Part shown: positions 60,732 through 64,000 of the stretch, piece by piece | How positions within the stretch are numbered: position 1 is the first letter of the stretch | How the letters are laid out: each line of letters starts with the position of its first letter | Assembly: GCA_934464705.1 (NCBI GenBank) | Contig: CAKSKB010000014.1 | Location: 1 to 64,000, forward strand | From: an uncultured Clostridia bacterium | Lineage (GTDB): Bacteria > Bacillota > Clostridia > HGM11514 | Direction of reading: 5' to 3' | Length of the DNA: 64,000 nt | Program-made: the position numbers and the translations under genes | Notes under the pieces: generated by a model | What the model was told of the DNA's origin: nothing | Databases searched by the model: none | Seen by the model: only the letters and a program-made list of their open reading frames with translations

Positions 60732-61448
60732 ATGCAGACAATAGGATTGATCGGCGGTATGAGCTGGGAAAGCACGGCTTTATACTACCGAATAATAAAT
60801 GAATATATTAAGGAAAAACTCAGAGGACTGCACAGTGCAAAAATTTTAATGTACAGTGTTGACTTTGCGGAAATCGAGTACTGTCAATCTTTAGAACAGT
60901 GGGACAAAAGTGCGGAAATTCTGACGGATGCGGCAAAACGGCTTGAAATCGGCGGTGCGGATTTTATCGTTATCTGCACAAATACAATGCATAAGGTTGC
61001 GCCGCAGGTTGAAAAAAACATAAATATCCCGATTCTTCATATTGCAGACACAACCGCCGCCGAGCTTGCAACAAGCAACATTAAAAAGACGGCGCTTTTG
61101 GGAACAAAGTATACAATGACTCAAGAATTTTATAAAGAAAGAATTGCCGCAAAAGGCATAGACATCGTTGTGCCAAGCGATACCGAAATTGAAATTGTAA
61201 ACGGCGTTATATACGATGAATTGTGTATGGGAATTGTTTCGGAAAAATCAAGGGCGAAATTTCAAAAAATTATATCAAGACTGAAAAATGAAGAAAATGC
61301 CGAGGCTGTTATATTGGGATGTACCGAAATCGGACTTTTGATAAAGCAGAGCGATTCACCTCTCCCCGTTTTTGATACAACATATATTCACGCACAAGCC
61401 GCAGCAAAAAAAGCGCTTTTTGATGAAGTCAAAACGAATTTACAATAA
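60732..61448 (+). CDS. Aspartate/glutamate racemase family protein
   Basis: 238 residues, apparently complete. TIGLIGGMSWESTALYYRIINEYIKEKLRG opens the family; the two catalytic cysteines lie in FIVICTNTMHK and VILGCTEIGLLI. It may make D-aspartate or D-glutamate for peptidoglycan or act on a related amino acid. ATG 60732 follows a GGAGATGAGG site. It is the only intact gene in the patchwork region and has its own terminator. Confidence 0.9.
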   Translation: MQTIGLIGGMSWESTALYYRIINEYIKEKLRGLHSAKILMYSVDFAEIEYCQSLEQWDKSAEILTDAAKRLEIGGADFIVICTNTMHKVAPQVEKNINIPILHIADTTAAELATSNIKKTALLGTKYTMTQEFYKERIAAKGIDIVVPSDTEIEIVNGVIYDELCMGIVSEKSRAKFQKIISRLKNEENAEAVILGCTEIGLLIKQSDSPLPVFDTTYIHAQAAAKKALFDEVKTNLQ

Positions 61449-61464
61449 TATTGAATGATAGAAT

Positions 61465-61508
61465 AATGCACCGCTTTCGCCTGTTTTTTAGGTCAAAAGC
61501 GGTGCATT
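61465..61508. terminator. Terminator after the racemase gene
   Basis: Long stem aatgcaccgcttt with aaagcggtgcatt and a T-rich loop, followed by ATTTTT. Confidence 0.8.
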
Positions 61509-61655
61509 ATTTTTCGAGGAAAAGTTGCGGAGTGAACGCACCGAGCAGTAAGTAGCTGAAAATGCCTTGATTTTAGCACGACACTTGTTACAACGAAACT
61601 TTTCTTTTTGCAAAAATACCGATATTATGAGCTTTTTGGGCAAAAAAACAGAACC

Positions 61656-61685
61656 GCAATTTTGTATCAAAATTACGGTTCAGAT
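61656..61685 (-). terminator. Orphan hairpin with T run on the minus strand
   Basis: AACCG-x-AATTTT/AAAATT-x-CGGTT stem around 61656-61680; on the minus strand it is followed by CTGTTTTTTT. No minus-strand gene now reads into it; it looks like debris of an earlier arrangement. The stretch 61509-61655 shows nothing else I can support. Confidence 0.4.
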
Positions 61686-61976
61686 TTGGTAAAAGTGGAC
61701 ACTATTGATACTATTTCCGATGATTTTGCGAAAATCAAGGTTGTCGGAGTGGGCGGCGGTAACAACGCCGTAAACCGTATGATTGAAAACGGAATCAAGT
61801 GCGTGGACTTTATTGTGGTCAATACGGATAATCAGGCGCTCAAAAAATCAATCGCGGCTCAGAAAATCCAGATAGGCGAAAAGCTTACAAAGGGTCTGGG
61901 CGCATGCGTAAAGCCGGAAATCGGCAAGGACGCGGCTGAGGAAAGCCGTGACGATATTGCCGCAGCGCTTTCGGGG
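61686..61976 (+). pseudogene. ftsZ: FtsZ N-terminal fragment
   Basis: About 95 residues of the cell-division GTPase: [70 protein letters not shown]. It stops being FtsZ at about 61972, before the tubulin signature GGGTGTG. The glycine run of the first nucleotide loop is one Gly shorter than the usual VGGGGNN. No clear start or ribosome site is visible. A fragment, not a working gene. Confidence 0.88.
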
Positions 61977-62661
61977 GGCGTTTGCGGCGGACAACAAGCG
62001 TGAGGCGAATACGATTATAGCGTCGTCAATCAGGATTACGCTGCTGTTTTCGTTCCCCTGCGTTGTCGGGCTTTCGGCGCTTGCAACACCGATACTGAAC
62101 GCTCTTTACGGGACGGACGCCTCCTCAGAGATGCTTCAGGTTCTTGCGTTTGCTATAGTTTGGGTCACCCTCGTTTCGGTCACATCTTCGATTTTGCAGG
62201 CGGCGGGCAGGGTGTGGCTCCCGGTGGTGCATATGATTATCGGCTCTGCCGTGAAAATAGCGGCAAGCTACATATTTATAGGTATTCCTTCGCTCAATAT
62301 CCTCGGCACATCCGTCAGCACCGTGCTCTGCTATTTCACGATTGCGGCGCTCAACATCTACGCCGTTATGCGCACAACGGGCTTTAAGTTCAGCATTAAG
62401 GACTTTGTTCCGAAGCCTTGCGCGGCGTCGGTAATGATGGGAATAGTGACGGTTGCCGCCTGCAAGGTCGGCTCGAACCTGTTTCCCGGCGGAAGGCTCG
62501 GCTCGGTGGCTTTGACGCTCGTATGCATGATTGTTGCGGCGGCGGTGTATTTTGCGGCGGTCCTGCTTCTGAGGGATTGTTAAGAAGGACGATATAAAAA
62601 TGCTGCCCAAGGGCAAAAAAATAGCGGAAATTATGGAAAAACAGGGGCTTGTGAAGGAATA
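61973..62661 (+). pseudogene. SpoVB/MurJ-like MOP flippase, C-terminal fragment with frameshift
   Basis: From [24 protein letters not shown] onward this is the C-terminal half of a SpoVB/YabM-type flippase with about six membrane helices. Its own frame meets a stop at 62581-62583, but the natural C-terminus (KDDIKMLPKGKKIAEIMEKQGL) continues in another frame to 62661, so there is one indel near 62577-62583. The N-terminal half is replaced by ftsZ sequence. Confidence 0.82.
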
Positions 62662-62718
62662 ATGTATACTTTTGACGATTTGCTTGAAATTGTGGATAAG
62701 CTGTGGGGCGAGGGCGGC
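62662..62718 (+). pseudogene. MazG-type protein, N-terminal fragment
   Basis: MYTFDDLLEIVDKL plus a few residues matches the start of MazG nucleotide pyrophosphohydrolase domains, and its ATG touches the stop of the flippase, the natural spoVB-mazG order in Firmicutes. After about 18 codons the homology ends and solute-binding-protein sequence begins in the same frame. Confidence 0.7.
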
Positions 62719-63348
62719 TGGTGTTTTGACGAGGACGGCAACATTACGGACATGAGTGACCGGAAGGACCACGGTCTTGAATGGGCAAAGAGAATGAGAG
62801 AGTGGAATGTTAAGGGCTTTTTCCCGGCGGATATTACTACATTTTCGGAGGAGAACTCCTATCTTAAGCAGGGTAAAATTCTCAGCCGCTACGGAAGATA
62901 CCTTCCCGGCTGCGAGGGCAAAATGGCGCTTACTCAACCTCATTTGCTACGGTATTGATGGCCGTGATTTTACGCGTGACACCGAAAATCCCAAGAGAAT
63001 GACCAAGAATACGGATTATTATATTTCGGAATTTATGGTGGGAAGTCAGTTCCTTGCTTATCTTTCGCCTACTTACGAGAACGGAGTATGGGAGGAAACA
63101 AAGAAAGAAAACAAGGCTGCGGATATTGACCACAACATCGGGTTCTCATTTGACCGCTCGGTTGTTGAAACCGAAATTTCAAACGTTTCTTCTGCAGGAA
63201 AGGAATATGCCGGACTTGGCAGCGGACTTTACGATAACTATGAGGAAATGTACCTCGAAAGCCGTGAAAAGATTAAGCTTGCAGGCTCCGATATAATTAA
63301 ATAAGAAATCGAAAGACAGTACAAGGAATGGAAAGAAGCCAATAAATA
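62715..63348 (+). pseudogene. ABC sugar-transporter solute-binding protein remnant (DUF3502 type)
   Basis: First part (to about 62938): DRKDHGLEWAKRMREWNVKGFFPADI and GKILSRYGRYLPGCEGKMAL. Then the frame shifts at a deletion near 62938 and the C-terminal domain follows: GIDGRDFTRDTENPKRMTKNTDYY to IGFSFDRSVVETEISNVSSAGKEYAGLGSGL. A TAA at 63302-63304 interrupts the last 15 codons (EIERQYKEWKEANK). Signal peptide, middle and frame are lost, so it cannot be functional. Confidence 0.85.
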
Positions 63349-63445
63349 AGCGGCAGCTGCGTTAAAATGCCCTGAACGCATAAAGCAAAAATGCACTGGA
63401 GTACGCAAAAAGCAATTGAATAAGCTTGATACCTAAATAAACACG

Positions 63446-63471
63446 GGGGGTTTGCGAAATTGCAAGCCCCC
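63446..63471 (+). terminator. Terminator of the solute-binding-protein remnant
   Basis: GGGGGTTTGC/GCAAGCCCCC stem followed by TTTA. The rest of 63349-63599 holds only a run of nine C (63517-63525) and the next hairpin. Confidence 0.75.
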
Positions 63472-63532
63472 TTTACTCATGAGTCTTTTTACGGTGCAAA
63501 ACACACGGGCAGGGAACCCCCCCCCGAAAAAA

Positions 63533-63570
63533 ACCGAGCCCGGAGCGAAAATCATTCGCCCCGGGCCGGT
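63533..63570 (-). terminator. Terminator of the right-edge SLH gene
   Basis: On the minus strand ACCGGCCCGG stem with an interrupted GCGA/TCGC inner part, followed by a run of seven T. Confidence 0.75.
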
Positions 63571-63599
63571 TAATAAGGAGAGAGATAAGAAAAATTGGT

Positions 63600-64000
63600 T
63601 TACTTATCCAGCAAGCGTTTTATAATACTTACAGCCTGAGCTCTTGTAGCGTTATCGCGGGGTGCAAAGGTTGTTTCGGTCATGCCGTAAATCAAGCCTG
63701 TGCTTGCCGCATTGTCTACCGCCTCCGCTGCCCACGGTGAAATATCGCTGCGGTCTTCAAACTTCTCCGCTCCGCCGGACTTCATTTCATGTCCGAGCAT
63801 CTGAGCGAGCTTGTTGATTACCACTGCCATTTCTTCACGGGTGATTGTATCATCGGGGCGGAATTTATTGTCGTAGCCGACCATCAAATCCGCGGAAGCC
63901 GCAACGGAAACCGCCGTTTCGTACCAGCTGCCGGGCATTACGTCGTCAAAGCTCATGCCGTTATCCTTGGTGAGGCTGAGCGCACGAACGATCATCGCCG
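63600..64000 (-). CDS. SLH-domain protein, C-terminal part (5' end outside window)
   Basis: The frame is open to the right edge; about 132 C-terminal residues are visible. They hold the end of one SLH repeat (AMIVRALSL), one complete repeat (FDDVMPGSWYETAVSVAASADLMVGYDNKFRPDDTITREEMA) and a third (FEDRSDISPWAAEAVDNAASTGLIYGMTETTFAPRDNATRAQAV). The layout is closely similar to the fragment at the left edge. It is a wall-anchored secreted protein; the functional domain is not visible. Confidence 0.9.
   Translation of the reverse strand, partial: AMIVRALSLTKDNGMSFDDVMPGSWYETAVSVAASADLMVGYDNKFRPDDTITREEMAVVINKLAQMLGHEMKSGGAEKFEDRSDISPWAAEAVDNAASTGLIYGMTETTFAPRDNATRAQAVSIIKRLLDK

Noticed and set aside
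63517..63525. Run of nine C as a phase-variation tract
   Set aside because: It lies between two terminators and outside any coding frame or promoter; may also be a sequencing-length uncertainty.
1..64000. CRISPR array or cas genes
   Set aside because: No regularly spaced direct repeats and no Cas-like proteins were seen.

Overview
The window comes from a low-to-middle GC, Gram-positive anaerobe of the class Clostridia, most likely an uncultured gut member of the Oscillospirales/Monoglobales type. The evidence is AGGAGG-type ribosome sites with many TTG and GTG starts, sigma-A promoters with 17-bp spacers, a Phe T-box leader ahead of pheST, three separate S-layer-homology (SLH) proteins, a glycyl-radical enzyme with its activase, an NfnAB-type transhydrogenase, and meso-diaminopimelate dehydrogenase. 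Taxonomy is inference; no rRNA is present.

Layout. 1-291: C-terminal end of an SLH protein. 400-3778: a DtxR-type regulator, then a metal-efflux operon (ArsR/SmtB regulator on a clear operator, a stand-alone HMA metallochaperone, a P1B-ATPase that lacks its own HMA domain) and a CBS-pair protein. 3817-5992: DUF1836 regulator divergent from a CPBP membrane protease and a HAD phosphatase. 6093-9674: a small sugar or cyclitol catabolic region (Gfo/Idh/MocA oxidoreductase, AraC regulator, SDR, type I dehydroquinase-like protein). 9713-12105: ddh and glyS on the minus strand. 12212-13120: YkvI-like transporter. 13152-13463: a tRNA-Pro(UGG) locus with a partial tRNA duplication. 13609-15838: NfnA/NfnB. 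16171-20218: glycyl-radical enzyme, activase and a divergent AraC regulator. 20244-22787: an unusual fusion of a TetM/EF-G-like GTPase with a Rae1/YacP-like NYN nuclease domain. 22917-25577: secreted papain-family protease.

25610-42964 is a long plus-strand surface-glycan cluster: DegT aminotransferase, initiating phosphoglycosyl transferase, GT2, two GT4, two TupA-type ATP-grasp ligases, Wzy, Wzx, PLP aminotransferase, CapA-like phosphoesterase, a sialyltransferase-like protein, a short NeuB, NeuA, an NTP_transf_5 protein, and a sugar kinase plus sugar-1-phosphate nucleotidyltransferase pair. The middle of it (about 28.2-39.8 kb) is visibly more AT-rich than its flanks. The gene set predicts an amino-acid- or peptide-decorated, nonulosonate-containing polymer assembled by a Wzx/Wzy route. 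RNase Z and CCA-adding enzyme follow. 45106-55073 holds a membrane-anchored coiled-coil protein, an AraC regulator, a GH127 arabinofuranosidase, a beta-helix glycan enzyme, an M3 peptidase with three SLH domains and a lipoprotein. 55115-59427 is the T-box/pheS/pheT/rdgB block, followed by tRNA-Pro(GGG).

The last 4 kb (59.7-63.4 kb) is a patchwork of truncated genes (integrase, M13 peptidase, ftsZ, spoVB/murJ-like, mazG, solute-binding protein) joined at short shared sequences, with one intact racemase; another SLH protein runs off the right edge. The best candidates for something undescribed are a 274-276 bp structured repeat present twice (15.9 and 48.9 kb), each time between two copies of the local terminator hairpin at a convergent gene junction, and the GTPase-NYN fusion.
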